Assembly (NCBI GenBank): GCA_019359155.1
Contig: JAHHHV010000019.1
Coordinates: forward strand, 1-49,171
Direction: 5' to 3'
Source of the DNA: Pegethrix bostrychoides GSE-TBD4-15B
GTDB lineage: Bacteria; Cyanobacteriota; Cyanobacteriia; Elainellales; Elainellaceae
DNA length: 49,171 nucleotides
This document shows positions 34,101 to 44,036 of the stretch, one piece after another. Below the pieces are notes generated by a model. That model had not been told where the DNA came from and ran no database searches. It was given only the letters and a program-made list of their open reading frames with translations. Every line of letters begins with the position of its first letter. Position 1 is the first letter of the stretch. The position numbers were made by a program, and so were the translations under genes.

Positions 34101-34240
34101 CTCGCTTCTTGAATCTTTACAATAAATTTACTGACAAATCGAGTCTGGGGGGTGACACCCTCCAGTAGATTAATGGCATAATGTGTTACGTAGATGCACC
34201 CTGATGGTTGGGAGAGTTCGCAAATGGCTCTCCCTTTTTT
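34101..34240 (+). ncRNA. Candidate ~140-nt small RNA or attenuated selO leader
   Basis: The segment lies between a promoter-like TATAAT and a strong rho-independent terminator and contains no credible ORF. A GC-rich palindrome (GGGGGTGaCACCCTCC region, 34149-34164) gives further structure. The end is 70 bases before the selO ATG, so it may be a leader with premature termination or an independent small RNA. No known cyanobacterial RNA family was recognised. Confidence 0.4.
34210..34240 (+). terminator. Rho-independent terminator
   Basis: GGGAGAG (34210-34216) pairs with CTCTCCC (34228-34234) over an 11-base loop, followed immediately by six T. Confidence 0.85.
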
Positions 34241-34276
34241 AGTGCTGATTTGGGCTTTGCTCAAAATCAGCACTAA
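34239..34276. repeat. 13-bp perfect inverted repeat next to the terminator
   Basis: TTAGTGCTGATTT (34239-34251) and AAATCAGCACTAA (34264-34276) form a perfect hairpin with a 12-base loop. It overlaps the last bases of the terminator's T-run, so it could compete with the terminator's tail. Confidence 0.9.
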
Positions 34277-34310
34277 TCTGTAAACTTGAAGGGAACTCTC
34301 CGCTGGCTAC

Positions 34311-35789
34311 ATGTCAAACTGTTTTTTTGGCCTGCCCTACGAACCCGCTTTCGAGCAGTTGGGTGAAGAATATTACAGCGTTGTTGCCGCCGCCGAATTT
34401 CCGCAGCATAGCCTCCGGTTCCGTAATGACCGCCTGCTGCCGCAGCTTGGGCTAGAGCCAAAGCAGGTGAGCGACGAGGATTTTATTGCAGCCTTCGGGC
34501 GATTTGAGCTGCCGCTGCCGCCCCTAGCAATGGCCTACCACGGCTATCAGTTTGGCGAATATAACCCCAATCTGGGCGACGGACGCGGCTTTTTGGCAGG
34601 GCAGATCCGAGGGCAAGACGGCGAACTCTACGACTTTGGCACCAAAGGCTCTGGCGGCACGCCCTACTCGCGCACCGCCGACGGCAGACTGACGCTCAAG
34701 GGCGGCATCCGCGAAGTGCTGGCCGCAGAGATGCTGCATCAGCTCGGCGTGAAAACCTCGCGCTGCATCAGCTTAATTGAAACGGGCGAACAGCTCTGGC
34801 GAGGCGATGAGCCTTCTCCAACGCGATCCTCGGTGATGGTACGCTGGTCACGCTCGCATATTCGGTTTGGCACGTTTGAGCGGCTGCATTACTTGGGACG
34901 CAAAGATTTGATCCAGAAGCTGCTGGATCACGTCATCCAGATTTACTATCCGCATCTGCTCCAGCAAGCAGATGCTTATTTGCGGTTCTACAGCGAGCTG
35001 GTGGCGCGAGTCGCAGAGCTGGCAGCACAGTGGATGACAGCGGGCTTCTGTCATGCGGTAATCAACACCGACAATATGTCGATTACGGGCGAGAGCTTCG
35101 ACTATGGCCCCTTTGCCTTCATCACAACACTCGACCCGCAGTTTACCGCCGCTTACTTCGACTATGGCGGGCGCTACTGCTATGCCAATCAGCCCGCCGC
35201 CTGCTTCTGGAATCTGCAAAAGCTCCAGGCTCCGCTGAAGGCGCTGCTTGATCCGTTCGCAATGGATCAGGCGTTGGACGTATTTGAGGAGCATTATCAG
35301 CGATTCTATCGGCAGCAAATGCTCCGCAAGCTGGGCTTTGAGGTTGATTCTGAAATAAGCTCTAAAGCAAGCGGAGCGCAGATCTCAGCAGAGGTGGCTG
35401 ACGAATTGCTGAAGCGAACGCTGCAATTTCTGTGGAACAGCAAGATTAGCTATCACGATTTTTTCAAGGCGCTCCGCTTGCAGTTTGAGGCGGGCTGGCG
35501 CGAGGCGGTGCGGTTTAGCTTTGAGCCGCCCAGCTCAGAAACCCTAAACCCAGAATCCTTGACCAGCTTTGAGCCGTGGCGCGAGTTTTATCAGCAGGTC
35601 TTGGCAAGTCTGCCTGAGTCAGAACTCCCGACGGTCGCGCAGAAGCTACGACAGCATAACCCGCTGACTGTCATTATCCGGCCTGAAATTGAGGCCGTCT
35701 GGGAGCCGATCGCTCAGCAAGATGACTGGCTGCCGTTTTACGCGCTGCTAGAGCGGATTTGGGCAGCCGTCGAGCATTTGGAGAAGTGA
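34311..35789 (+). CDS. selO: Protein adenylyltransferase SelO
   Basis: The 492-residue protein is a SelO pseudokinase, an enzyme that transfers AMP from ATP to Ser/Thr/Tyr of redox proteins, with a flipped ATP orientation. Family motifs: [68 protein letters not shown], and the metal-binding [23 protein letters not shown]. Length is close to the E. coli enzyme (about 480). The C-terminus ends in EHLEK and lacks the short Cys-containing tail known in E. coli SelO; so the redox disulfide control may differ. ATG at 34311 follows gaagg. The gene has an unusual leader with terminator and hairpin. Confidence 0.94.
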   Translation: MSNCFFGLPYEPAFEQLGEEYYSVVAAAEFPQHSLRFRNDRLLPQLGLEPKQVSDEDFIAAFGRFELPLPPLAMAYHGYQFGEYNPNLGDGRGFLAGQIRGQDGELYDFGTKGSGGTPYSRTADGRLTLKGGIREVLAAEMLHQLGVKTSRCISLIETGEQLWRGDEPSPTRSSVMVRWSRSHIRFGTFERLHYLGRKDLIQKLLDHVIQIYYPHLLQQADAYLRFYSELVARVAELAAQWMTAGFCHAVINTDNMSITGESFDYGPFAFITTLDPQFTAAYFDYGGRYCYANQPAACFWNLQKLQAPLKALLDPFAMDQALDVFEEHYQRFYRQQMLRKLGFEVDSEISSKASGAQISAEVADELLKRTLQFLWNSKISYHDFFKALRLQFEAGWREAVRFSFEPPSSETLNPESLTSFEPWREFYQQVLASLPESELPTVAQKLRQHNPLTVIIRPEIEAVWEPIAQQDDWLPFYALLERIWAAVEHLEK

Positions 35790-35811
35790 GGTATGCCGCC
35801 GAACTGGACTA

Positions 35812-36930
35812 TCAAGGTGGTGCAATGGCTTGGTTCGGAGAAAACGCGGCGGGTGCAGTCGAAACTTCACTAGTTGCCGCAAGCTGCTGAAGCTGATCCA
35901 CCAGATCCTGCATGTACTGTTCGCTGGTGTGATTTTTCAGCAGAAAGTCGTAGCCAGCCTGCGCCAGCGTTTCGGCTTGCTCAGGATTGTTGAGCAGCCT
36001 TAAGATAGCCTGCTGCATGCCAGCTGCGTCCTCAGGAGCGACCCCGATCACAATGCCCGCATCGATCAGGCGCGAGGCTAAACCGGGCGTGCGCGTTATC
36101 ACGACTGGACGGCGACAGGCCATCGCTTCCATCAGGGAAGTCAGTCCGGCTGAGTAGGTGTTGTAGAGCAGGCTGACGACGACGATATCCGCATTGCGGT
36201 AAAGCTGCCGAAACTGCTGCCATTCCTGCGGATGCGGTGTCATGTTGGAGGGCATCACATCTGGAAAGGCAACTCGCGTTTTTTTCGAGGCATTCGGGGA
36301 AACAGCGCAGATTTTTACGTCTAGATCCAGGTTTTGGGTTGCTGCGGCCAATGTTTTGTAGTCGCGCTGCTCAAAGCCTGTGCAGGCGATAATTGGCCGC
36401 GATTTTTCGACTGCCGCTCCGGGATAGAAAAACTGCACGTCGGTTTGCTCACGCAGCACAAAAACCTGGCGATCGGGGACATGCAGCTTGCGGCAGAGCG
36501 TTTCGGCCTTAGCTTGCGTGTTGGTCAAAAATAGATCGATAGACTGGGCAAGCCCCAAGTTTTGGATCGTATTTTTGACCCGAATTCGACTCGGCTCCAT
36601 CACCTGCATAGCCAGCTTGCAGCGGTTGCGGTTGAATCGATTGAGGATAGCTAACGGAATCCCAATATCTTCACCCGTACAAAATACCGTATTGTCAGAG
36701 TCGAGCTGTTGGCTGAGCAGCCTGGAAAGCGCCCAGTGCTGAGGCTGACTAATCAGCTTGGCAGTCAGTCGGTCGATGGGCTTGACGCGCTCTAGCTCCG
36801 GCTGATGGACGGTGGCTTGGAGGATCTGGCTCAACTCCCACATCGTATGTCGGGGACTTGTACCAGCTTGAGCGTTTTTGTGAAACTGCTCTAGGTCAAA
36901 TGGACGGCTTAAGGCAATGTGATATTTCAC
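35812..36930 (-). CDS. Glycosyltransferase, GT4-like (GT-B fold)
   Basis: The 372-residue protein has a C-terminal GT-B Rossmann domain with LYRNADIVVVSLLYNTYSAG and LTSLMEAMACRRPVVIT, matching the GT4 nucleotide-sugar site (EAMACRxPVV), and an N-terminal half with NTVFCTGEDIGIPLAIL. The second domain includes RPIIACTGFEQRDYKTLAA. No membrane segment is seen. The donor and acceptor are not known. It is convergent with selO (gap 22 bases) and monocistronic. Confidence 0.88.
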   Translation of the reverse strand: MKYHIALSRPFDLEQFHKNAQAGTSPRHTMWELSQILQATVHQPELERVKPIDRLTAKLISQPQHWALSRLLSQQLDSDNTVFCTGEDIGIPLAILNRFNRNRCKLAMQVMEPSRIRVKNTIQNLGLAQSIDLFLTNTQAKAETLCRKLHVPDRQVFVLREQTDVQFFYPGAAVEKSRPIIACTGFEQRDYKTLAAATQNLDLDVKICAVSPNASKKTRVAFPDVMPSNMTPHPQEWQQFRQLYRNADIVVVSLLYNTYSAGLTSLMEAMACRRPVVITRTPGLASRLIDAGIVIGVAPEDAAGMQQAILRLLNNPEQAETLAQAGYDFLLKNHTSEQYMQDLVDQLQQLAATSEVSTAPAAFSPNQAIAPP

Positions 36931-37660
36931 GATTTAACAGCTCGCTTATATAGATAGAGTGGGTGTAATTCAGGCAATCTGTGGGGCTACAGTTGTGAGA
37001 GATACAGTAGTCAGAATGCCTTCTACGGCAGAAGACCCAACGACTCAACTTATGCAAACCTAACTTGGACAGACCTAAACTTATGCAGACCCATTACAGA
37101 GATAGGCAGATGCAGCTCGATAAACGCCCGTACTATCAACAAACAGAAAATTGCAGCCCAAAAAGACTGACAAAAAAGTAAAAGAAAGCAACAGTTAACG
37201 AAAAAAAGAGATTTTTGGCTATCTTTTATACACATATCTAGGCACACAAACTAAACGTTAGTTTACACATTGGTTCCCAGGACGGAGATAACGCCTAAAT
37301 AGATAAACCTACAGAAAGATCGACAAAATCATCCCGCTATCAGGATAATTTGCTAAATGCTACCGAATGCTAAGGTGAATGAAGCAACCTGTTGCAATCG
37401 GCTCACTGCCGCTAGAAAGGCTTAAACTTAAACTCTGTAGATCTGATTCGAGAACAGCCAGCTCATCAGGCGAATTGAGTGAGCTATCTCCCCAAACTAA
37501 CACTGCCACCTGCGCTTTTCCGCAGGCGCTACGCTCATTTCACAAAAACTTTAATCTTGCACTGATCTGCATCACAGTTTTAGGGGATGGTTCTAAGTCA
37601 TGTCGGCAGACGGCTCGAATGCAGATTACCCGAATTGAGTTGCTTGTCGGGTGAGCGCCG
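36931..37660. other. 730-base spacer without convincing genes
   Basis: Only short open frames with no ribosome site lie here. One at 37050-37247 (minus) is hydrophobic because it reads A-rich tracts. The sequence has short direct copies (aacttatgcaaacc / aacttatgcagacc at 37069-37094). No terminator or tRNA was seen. Confidence 0.4.
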
Positions 37661-38455
37661 CTACTGCCCCAACTCTTGCGAACGACGGCAGGCAGCTCGA
37701 ATCGCTTCAATCAGCGCAGAGCGCACGCCAGCCTGTTCAAGCTGAGCAATACCCGCAATTGTCGTGCCCCCCGGACTCGTCACCTGGTCTTTGAGCTGAG
37801 CTGGATGGAGATTCTGAGCTTGCAGCAGTTCAGCCGTACCCCGCAGAGTTTGCACCGCGAGCTGGGTAGCAATCGGTCTAGGCAGGCCAACCGCTACGCC
37901 GCCGTCGATCATTGCTTCAACAATCACCGCTAGATAGCCAGGGCCAGAACCTGAGAGTCCGGTCACCGCATCTAGCAATGACTCTGGCACCTCGACCACT
38001 TCGCCAACCGCTGCAAAAATCTGTCGAGCCAGCGCCAAATGCTCGTGCTGCGCCTGACTGCCCGCCGCGATGGCCGTGATTCCTGCCCCGACCGTTGCGG
38101 GCGTGTTCGGCATAGAGCGCACGACGGGCTGCCCCGGAAAAGCCGCTTCCAGCCGACGCAGCGGCAGGCCAGCCAAAATAGACAGGACGAGCTGACCTAC
38201 GCGGGGACTGAGCGGCTGCGTCACAACTTCAAACAGCTGAGGCTTGATCGCCAGCAGCAGGATCGGCGTTTCACTGGCCGCCTGATTGTCGGGAGTCACT
38301 AAAATTTTATATCGCTCAGCCAAAACCTCTCGCCGCTGCGCCTGCGGTTCGCTGACGATTACCTGCTCAGGACGGTAGATCTCCTGAGCAAGAAGGCGGG
38401 ACAATAGGGCTTCCCCCATTACCCCGCCACCAATCATGCCAAGTTGAATGGACAA
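37661..38455 (-). CDS. proC: Pyrroline-5-carboxylate reductase
   Basis: The 264-residue enzyme reduces 1-pyrroline-5-carboxylate to proline with NAD(P)H. The N-terminal Rossmann motif is GMIGGGVMGEALLSRLL; the C-terminal dimer domain shows VVRSMPNTPATVGAG, LDAVTGLSGSGPGYL and QVTSPGGTTIAGIAQLEQAGV. Length is normal. It is downstream of sepF with a 106-base gap on the same strand, the usual order in cyanobacteria where this gene follows the division protein gene. Confidence 0.95.
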   Translation of the reverse strand: MSIQLGMIGGGVMGEALLSRLLAQEIYRPEQVIVSEPQAQRREVLAERYKILVTPDNQAASETPILLLAIKPQLFEVVTQPLSPRVGQLVLSILAGLPLRRLEAAFPGQPVVRSMPNTPATVGAGITAIAAGSQAQHEHLALARQIFAAVGEVVEVPESLLDAVTGLSGSGPGYLAVIVEAMIDGGVAVGLPRPIATQLAVQTLRGTAELLQAQNLHPAQLKDQVTSPGGTTIAGIAQLEQAGVRSALIEAIRAACRRSQELGQ

Positions 38456-38561
38456 GTAATCTTAGACTCCAAGCAAGTGATTGAATAGCTTAACCAGCAG
38501 GAACTATGTTCTGCCTATCGCCATAAAGTTATCACAAAACTGTCGGCTCTCTTGTAGAACC

Positions 38562-39161
38562 CTAGGCCATCCGCACCTGATCATTCGTCCAGCTTGAGGT
38601 GTTCATAGGACGACGCATCGGCATACCCTGCGGAGCAGCAGCATCGTTGCCGTTCAGCAACTGAGTGCTGACCTGAACGCAGTTGGGGGTGAATAGAAAA
38701 ATGCTTTCGCCAATCCGCTCTTGATGTCCGTCGATGGCGTAGGTGCCACCTGCAACAAAGTCAACAGCGCGCTGGGCTTGATCTGGATCCATGATCGTCA
38801 GGTTCAGGACTACCGACTTGCGCTCACGCAGGGCGCGAATGGCTTGAGGCATCTCCTCAAATGTCCGAGGCTCCATCACCATCACTTCCGACATACCGTT
38901 CACAGCACCCGGCATTCCGATCACATTGCTGATCGTTGAACCTACCGAACCAATAGACGAACCAATATTTGAATCTGTAGACATCATTGCTCTCTCCCGA
39001 ACGCGGCGTCTGCGTGGCTCTTCTTCTTGAACAGGCTGAGGATATTCTTCTTGATAAAGATTACGATACTCTTCACCATCTACTTCTTCATAGTCATATT
39101 CATAATCAACAGGCTCGTTCATGCCGACAAAATCCCTCAACTTTGAAAAGATGCTATTCAC
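38562..39161 (-). CDS. sepF: Cell division protein SepF
   Basis: The protein ties FtsZ filaments to the membrane at the division site. The start [20 protein letters not shown] is the membrane-binding amphipathic helix; the C-terminal SepF core (about residues 95-185) shows [40 protein letters not shown] and [19 protein letters not shown]. An acidic, Tyr/Glu-rich linker lies between. Two in-frame GTG codons are possible; that at 39161 gives MNSIFSKL and has ggag ten bases upstream, while the GTG at 39170 is only one base from it. The gene is transcribed toward proC and stands 1.06 kb from pipY. Confidence 0.92.
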   Translation of the reverse strand: MNSIFSKLRDFVGMNEPVDYEYDYEEVDGEEYRNLYQEEYPQPVQEEEPRRRRVRERAMMSTDSNIGSSIGSVGSTISNVIGMPGAVNGMSEVMVMEPRTFEEMPQAIRALRERKSVVLNLTIMDPDQAQRAVDFVAGGTYAIDGHQERIGESIFLFTPNCVQVSTQLLNGNDAAAPQGMPMRRPMNTSSWTNDQVRMA

Positions 39162-39170
39162 TCTATTCAC

Positions 39171-40227
39171 GCTCCATCACAACTAAGGTTAACTAGAAAA
39201 CTAAACCAGCTTAAGCACCAAACGCCTTGTACAGTCGAACCTTTGAAACCAGACGTCTAGCGGCTCGAGAGATGGTCTTAACCTCAACTCTTCTCAGCAA
39301 TGCCTTGTGCGTAATCATTAAATCACAGGATCTTAAAAATGGGTGACATATCCTGTATCTAATTCACTGCGCCAGTCAATTCAGAATTGAGTCAATAGTA
39401 TACATCTCTACCCCCTAAAATCAACAGCAATCTAAAACGTAACTTTAAGGCTCGAACGTCACTACTGAAGGTTACTTGAGTACTGAACGTCACTTAAGGT
39501 TCTACCTCATTAAGCTCTTGTAAACATCTTCAAGCTCACTCCACAAATTCAGTAAGTTTATTCTGGAAAAAATATTGAATCACAAAAATACCTCAAGAAA
39601 AAGCAATCGTGCGGTTTATGTCAAAATGTAACTCTTTTGAATTAAAACTAGAAATTGAGTGACAAACATCAACAATTAAATCGGCGTTTGATTACTATAA
39701 GCCATCTGTCCTGAATATGAAATTAGCCAAATCTTCAGTAATTCTTAAGATAATTACATTCTGCCAGATAATTTTTAGCAGCCAGCAAACAGGTTAAAAG
39801 CAGGCTCATTTGGCAAGCCCGAATCAATTCAGTCTGATTTACAGACGAACAAACGAACTGGCCGACGCTAGCTTTCCCATCCATGCAGCAGTCTCAGGGA
39901 TAGCCTGAAACGTCTGACAATGACTAGAAATGACTAGATTAGTGAGCTAGATTGGTTGGTATTCTACATGTAGCGTGTCAAATGCACAGTCAGACTGCTT
40001 TACGCTACGAATAGAGTCAACCGACCTACCTTGCAAGCAACCATACTTTAGCAGAGATTTCGATTTTGATCACAGCCATGCCAAATTTCTTTTGGCTCAG
40101 TAATTCACTCCCCGCTTTGAACAGAGCCAGACATGAAATGACATAGAAATGTTGCTTTGTTTGAATTTTCAACAGCTCTTTGATTAACGGTTTCAGCAGA
40201 CTGCTGAACGGCTGAACCTGCTAGCCG
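39171..40227. other. 1.06-kb AT-rich spacer between pipY and sepF
   Basis: No gene of convincing quality is seen on either strand. The sequence is AT-rich with scattered runs such as gaacgtcac twice (39448-39492). A GTA-N8-TAC match (39398-39411) is present but not statistically special. Long spacers upstream of division genes often hold promoters or small RNAs; nothing definite could be identified by eye. Confidence 0.4.
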
Positions 40228-40926
40228 CTACAAACTGAGCGAGCTGCGGTTGCCAAATAGCACGCGCCCTAGCCGAATCATCGTTGCACCAGACTGGATC
40301 GCCAGCGGGTAGTCGCCAGACATGCCCATAGAGAGTTCGCTGATCGTCAGGCTGGACTGCTGCTGAATCTGCTGGGCGAGAGCGCGGGTTTGCTCAAAGA
40401 TGGCCGCTGTCTCGGCAGGCGGCAACCCGTTGGGCGGAATAGTCATCAAGCCGACGATATTCAGCGCTTGACATTGCTCCAGATCTGGGAGGGCAGCCAG
40501 CAGCTCGGCAGCCGTCCAGCCAAATTTGTCGGGGTCAGGCCGCAGCTTCACCTGCAAGCAAAGCTGGGGCTTTTGCTGCTGCGGCGCGGCCAGCTGATTC
40601 AGCCGCTGTGCCAGCTTGAGGCTATCCAGCGAATGAATCCACTGGAATCGCTCTAGGGCTTTGCTGGCTTTATTGGTTTGCAAATGGCCGATCAGATGCC
40701 AGTTCACATCTGTCCAGTCGGAAAGTTCGGCCTGTTTGGCGGCAGCTTCCTGAATGCGGCTTTCAGCAAAATCGCGGAGGCCAAGCGCATAGGCTAATCG
40801 GATGAGTTCAACAGACACCTGTTTGGTCACGGCAATCAGCCGAACCGTAGAGGGCAGCGTTTGGCGAATTTGCGCTAGACGCTGTTCAAGGGATTCGCGC
40901 TCCGACTGACTCACCAAGTTACTCAC
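40228..40926 (-). CDS. pipY: PLP-binding homeostasis protein PipY (YggS/COG0325 family)
   Basis: The 232-residue protein binds pyridoxal phosphate without known catalytic activity and controls vitamin B6 and amino-acid balance. The PLP lysine is in RLIAVTKQVSVELIRLAY (K35). Other family signs are GLRDFAESRIQEAAAK, WHLIGHLQTNKASKAL, IVGLMTIPP, and the C-terminal SMGMSGDYPLAIQSGATMIRLGRVLFG. It follows pipX by 19 bases; in cyanobacteria these two genes form the PipX-PipY operon linked to nitrogen regulation. Start ATG at 40926 gives the standard length. Confidence 0.96.
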   Translation of the reverse strand: MSNLVSQSERESLEQRLAQIRQTLPSTVRLIAVTKQVSVELIRLAYALGLRDFAESRIQEAAAKQAELSDWTDVNWHLIGHLQTNKASKALERFQWIHSLDSLKLAQRLNQLAAPQQQKPQLCLQVKLRPDPDKFGWTAAELLAALPDLEQCQALNIVGLMTIPPNGLPPAETAAIFEQTRALAQQIQQQSSLTISELSMGMSGDYPLAIQSGATMIRLGRVLFGNRSSLSL

Positions 40927-40945
40927 AAGTTACCCACCCAACTGC

Positions 40946-41215
40946 TCACTGAAACGTTTGCTTATGGATAGCCTGAAGCTGGCTGTATTCCTGAGCCTGC
41001 CCAGCCCGACGCAGCTCTCTCAAGCGCCCCTCCACCAGCAGACGTGAATCTAAGCGCCCAATCGGCTCAAACCGGAACCCAGATGCTTCGCCACTGACCA
41101 AGAAAAACAGCCGCTGCGCGTAGAGGGTGGCAAACAGCTCACGATGTTCGTCTAGCAGACAGACTCGAAACAGCAAGCCTAGATGCGGGTGATTTAAGTA
41201 GTTTTCGGTACCCAT
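40946..41215 (-). CDS. pipX: PipX, co-activator of NtcA and PII partner
   Basis: The 89-residue protein is cyanobacteria-specific. Under nitrogen limitation it binds and stabilises NtcA; under nitrogen excess it is held by PII (GlnB). The N-terminal Tudor-like domain is clear from ENYLNHPHLGLLFRVCLLDE and LFATLYAQRLFFLV, followed by GFRFEPIGRLDSRLLVEGRL and a C-terminal helix LRELRRAGQAQEYSQLQAI. The length equals the usual 89. It is the first gene of the pipX-pipY unit and is a strong lineage marker. Confidence 0.97.
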   Translation of the reverse strand: MGTENYLNHPHLGLLFRVCLLDEHRELFATLYAQRLFFLVSGEASGFRFEPIGRLDSRLLVEGRLRELRRAGQAQEYSQLQAIHKQTFQ

Positions 41216-41486
41216 TCAATTCCAAGCTGCATGACAAGTCAGAGGAGAGTAAAAATTTTAGTTGAATCTAGCTGGTTGAATCTGGCTAATCAAATCTAGA
41301 TAGTTAAACCTGACGATCTGTTGCAGTATTCCCTGTCTCAACCCAGTGATCCAAATACAGTGATCTAAATCTAGCGATTCAAACCCATCAAACAGCAGGT
41401 TTCTATCTTTACCCCCTTGTCTAGTCTATAGAAGAACTGTGACGCATTGCTACAAAAAATTACGCTGGGGCAGAAGCTGCGGTCAG

Positions 41487-42464
41487 CTAAACGCCCCCAA
41501 GCATGACCCGCGTCACCCAAAATAAGCCAATGCCCATCATAGCCAGCCAGTCCCAGACCCGCAGCTTGAACTGATGCCAGCGCACCTGATGCCGATTAGG
41601 AGCTGTGAAGCCACGAACCTGCATGGCGCTAGCAATCTGCTCGGCGCGCACCAGCAGATTGTCAACTAGCTTTTCGGCCACGGTTGCCCAGACTTGCAGC
41701 GCGTTTTGAAAGCCCAGCTTTTTCCAGTTGATCGCTCGCGTGCGGACTGAGCGCACTAGGTTTTGCACTTCTTCTAGCACCAGCGGAATGAACCGCAGCG
41801 AGAGCGTCAGGGTCAAGACAGTCTCGGTAATCGGCAAATTGAAGCGGCGCAGCGGGTGCAGCAGACTCTCTAGCCCAGCCGTAATTTCTTCAGGAGCTGT
41901 GGTGAGCAGATAGAGATTGGTGCTGTAAATTAGCGTGAACATCAGCGTCGCCACCCGAATTGCCAGCTCCAGCGACCGACGTGTGACGTGCAGAATGCCG
42001 CGATCGAACAGCACATAGCGATAGGGCGTAGGCTGGGGCAGGACTGGAGCGGGCGGCGTGACAGATGGCGTAATAGCAGGCGCGACAGATGGCGCAGCAG
42101 ATAGCCTAGCAGACGGCGGCACAGCAGGCGAAAAGGCTTCAGGCGCTAGCTCGTTGGCTGGCAGGCGCGGCTGGCTGGGCGCTTTCAAGCCATCGGGCGC
42201 TAGTAGCGTAATCAAAAATAGCAGCAGGCTAAACAGCAGCACCAGCCCAATTTGCTGTCGCCAAACGCGAAATGGCAGCCGACTTAGCAGGGTCAGCAGC
42301 AGCAGCCCGCCCACCAGCGACAGTCGCCAAACTGGGTTGGCCGCAATGGGGGACAGCATCAAGCTCAGCAGCCAGACAAGCTTCACTCGCGCATCAATCC
42401 GGTGCAGCCACGTGAGCGGCTGTTCTAGATAGAGGCCAATGGGCAGAGAGCGCAGTAGATCCAT
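41487..42464 (-). CDS. Energy-coupling-factor transporter membrane subunit (EcfT/CbiQ family)
   Basis: The 325-residue protein has several membrane segments (LVWLLSLMLSPIAANPVWRL, LVLLFSLLLFLITLL, VATLMFTLIYSTNLYLL, LAMMGIGLFWVTRVML) and the coupling motifs of EcfT: VRSVRTRAINW and AEQIASAMQVRGF. It couples ATPase energy to a substrate-binding S component for vitamins or metals. Between helices lies a Pro/Ala/Ser-rich loop (SARLSAAPSVAPAITPSVTP) not usual in CbiQ. It is 49 bases downstream of der. The ATPase and S genes are not here, so the substrate is unknown. Confidence 0.9.
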   Translation of the reverse strand: MDLLRSLPIGLYLEQPLTWLHRIDARVKLVWLLSLMLSPIAANPVWRLSLVGGLLLLTLLSRLPFRVWRQQIGLVLLFSLLLFLITLLAPDGLKAPSQPRLPANELAPEAFSPAVPPSARLSAAPSVAPAITPSVTPPAPVLPQPTPYRYVLFDRGILHVTRRSLELAIRVATLMFTLIYSTNLYLLTTAPEEITAGLESLLHPLRRFNLPITETVLTLTLSLRFIPLVLEEVQNLVRSVRTRAINWKKLGFQNALQVWATVAEKLVDNLLVRAEQIASAMQVRGFTAPNRHQVRWHQFKLRVWDWLAMMGIGLFWVTRVMLGGV

Positions 42465-42513
42465 GAATTACCGAAATTGGAGCAGCACTGAAGCACACCT
42501 AAGAGTACAGCGC

Positions 42514-43878
42514 TCAGCCCTTGACACGGGTGGCTCGGTTGGCGCTTTGCTCCAGTTCGCGCACCTTTTTGCCGCGCCAAAACAGCCGAATCGGCGTGCC
42601 CTGGAACCCTAGCTGCTGCCGAAACTGCCGCTCAATATAGCGCCGATAGTTGTCGTTGAAGAGCTTCGGGTCGTTCACAAACAGCGTCACGGTTGGCGGT
42701 CGGCTGGTGACCTGAGTGCCGTAATAGATGCGCCCCTGTCGCCCCTGTCGCGTGGTGGGTGGACTGTGCCACTTCGCCGCCTCTTCTAGCGCTTCGTTGA
42801 TCACAGAAGTGCTGACTCGGCGAACATGCTGTGCAGCAGCGCGATCGACGAGATCCAAAATTTTCTCTACCCGCTGTCCGGTTTCGGCACTGACGTAGAT
42901 CGTCTCAGCCCATTCGGTGAAATGCAGCCGCTCCTTGAGATGGCTCTCATATTCATAAATGGTGTGGGAGTCTTTTTCCACCGCATCCCACTTGTTTACC
43001 ACAATCACGCAGGCGCGTCCGTCTTCAGCGATGCGTCCAGCCAGCTTTTGGTCTTGTTCAGTGATGCCGTCTAGCGCGTCGATGACGAGCAAAACCACAT
43101 CCGCTCGCCGAATTGCTTTGAAGGCACGGTTGATCCCAAAAAACTCTGGGCCATATTCCACCTGCTTTTTCTTGCGAATGCCTGCCGTATCCACCAGTCG
43201 GTAGCGCTGGCCATTGCGCTCCACGCTCATGTCAATCGCATCGCGGGTTGTACCCGAAATCGGGCTGACGATGGCGCGCTGCTCGCCCACAAAGGCATTC
43301 AGCAAGCTAGATTTGCCAACGTTGGGGCGACCGACAATCGCCACCCGGATTTCGGCAACATCTTCCAGTACATCAGTCGGTGGCAGGTGTTCGACTGCCT
43401 TATCTAGCAGCTCGCCAGTGCCGTTGCCATGAATACCAGAAACCGCATAGGGTTCGCCTAAACCCAAACTCCAGAACTCGGCGGCCATGCTCAAGCCTTG
43501 CTCCGGCGATTCGCATTTGTTGACGGCCAGCAATACTGGCAGGCTTTGCTGTCTCAGCCAAGTAGCGATCGTTTCGTCGGCTGCGGTAATTCCAGCCATG
43601 CCGTCTACCACCATCACTGCCAGACTTGCCTCGGCTAAAGCCAGCATCACCTGCTCTCGAATCAGCGGCAAAAATTCGGTTTCGTCATCAAATACTAGGC
43701 CGCCTGTATCCACCACGAGATAGTCGCGGTCTTGCCAGAACGCGGGACGATAGGTGCGGTCGCGCGTTACCCCCGGCTCGTCATGTACGATCGCGTCCAT
43801 CACGCCAGAGAGCCGATTCACGAGGGTCGATTTCCCTACATTTGGGCGTCCAACTACAGCAACAATAGGTAAAGGCAT
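42514..43878 (-). CDS. der: Ribosome-assembly GTPase Der (EngA)
   Basis: The 454-residue protein has tandem G domains: GRPNVGKST at residues 10-18 with DTGGL and NKCESPEQ, and [14 protein letters not shown] (second) with [14 protein letters not shown] and [10 protein letters not shown]-terminal KH-like domain ends [13 protein letters not shown]. Der acts in maturation of the 50S ribosomal subunit. The ATG at 43878 ([12 protein letters not shown]) is preferred over a TTG 45 bases upstream, because it gives the family's normal length and start. It is 158 bases downstream of the J-domain gene and is followed by ecfT. Confidence 0.95.
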   Translation of the reverse strand: MPLPIVAVVGRPNVGKSTLVNRLSGVMDAIVHDEPGVTRDRTYRPAFWQDRDYLVVDTGGLVFDDETEFLPLIREQVMLALAEASLAVMVVDGMAGITAADETIATWLRQQSLPVLLAVNKCESPEQGLSMAAEFWSLGLGEPYAVSGIHGNGTGELLDKAVEHLPPTDVLEDVAEIRVAIVGRPNVGKSSLLNAFVGEQRAIVSPISGTTRDAIDMSVERNGQRYRLVDTAGIRKKKQVEYGPEFFGINRAFKAIRRADVVLLVIDALDGITEQDQKLAGRIAEDGRACVIVVNKWDAVEKDSHTIYEYESHLKERLHFTEWAETIYVSAETGQRVEKILDLVDRAAAQHVRRVSTSVINEALEEAAKWHSPPTTRQGRQGRIYYGTQVTSRPPTVTLFVNDPKLFNDNYRRYIERQFRQQLGFQGTPIRLFWRGKKVRELEQSANRATRVKG

Positions 43879-44036
43879 GGAGAATGAGGGAAAGAGCGAG
43901 TCGTGAATTGTACCAAGAGACAAAATGCAGGCAAAATGTCAATTAGCCCCTCACCATTGTGGCGTAAAACCCTTGAAGTTGGGGAAGCTCTGCATTTTGG
44001 GCTGAATCTAAGCTAAATCTAGGCTGCTATTTGGCT

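Noticed and set aside
34088-34273. 61-codon minus-strand ORF over the selO leader
   Set aside because: It covers the terminator and hairpin, has no ribosome site and is better explained by a structured leader.
37050-37247. Hydrophobic 65-codon ORF on the minus strand
   Set aside because: It is produced by A-rich runs on the opposite strand, has no ribosome site and no family resemblance.
39398-39411. GTATACATCTCTAC, a match to the NtcA site GTA-N8-TAC upstream of sepF
   Set aside because: Six fixed bases are expected about a dozen times by chance in a window of this size, and no -10 box stands at the right distance.
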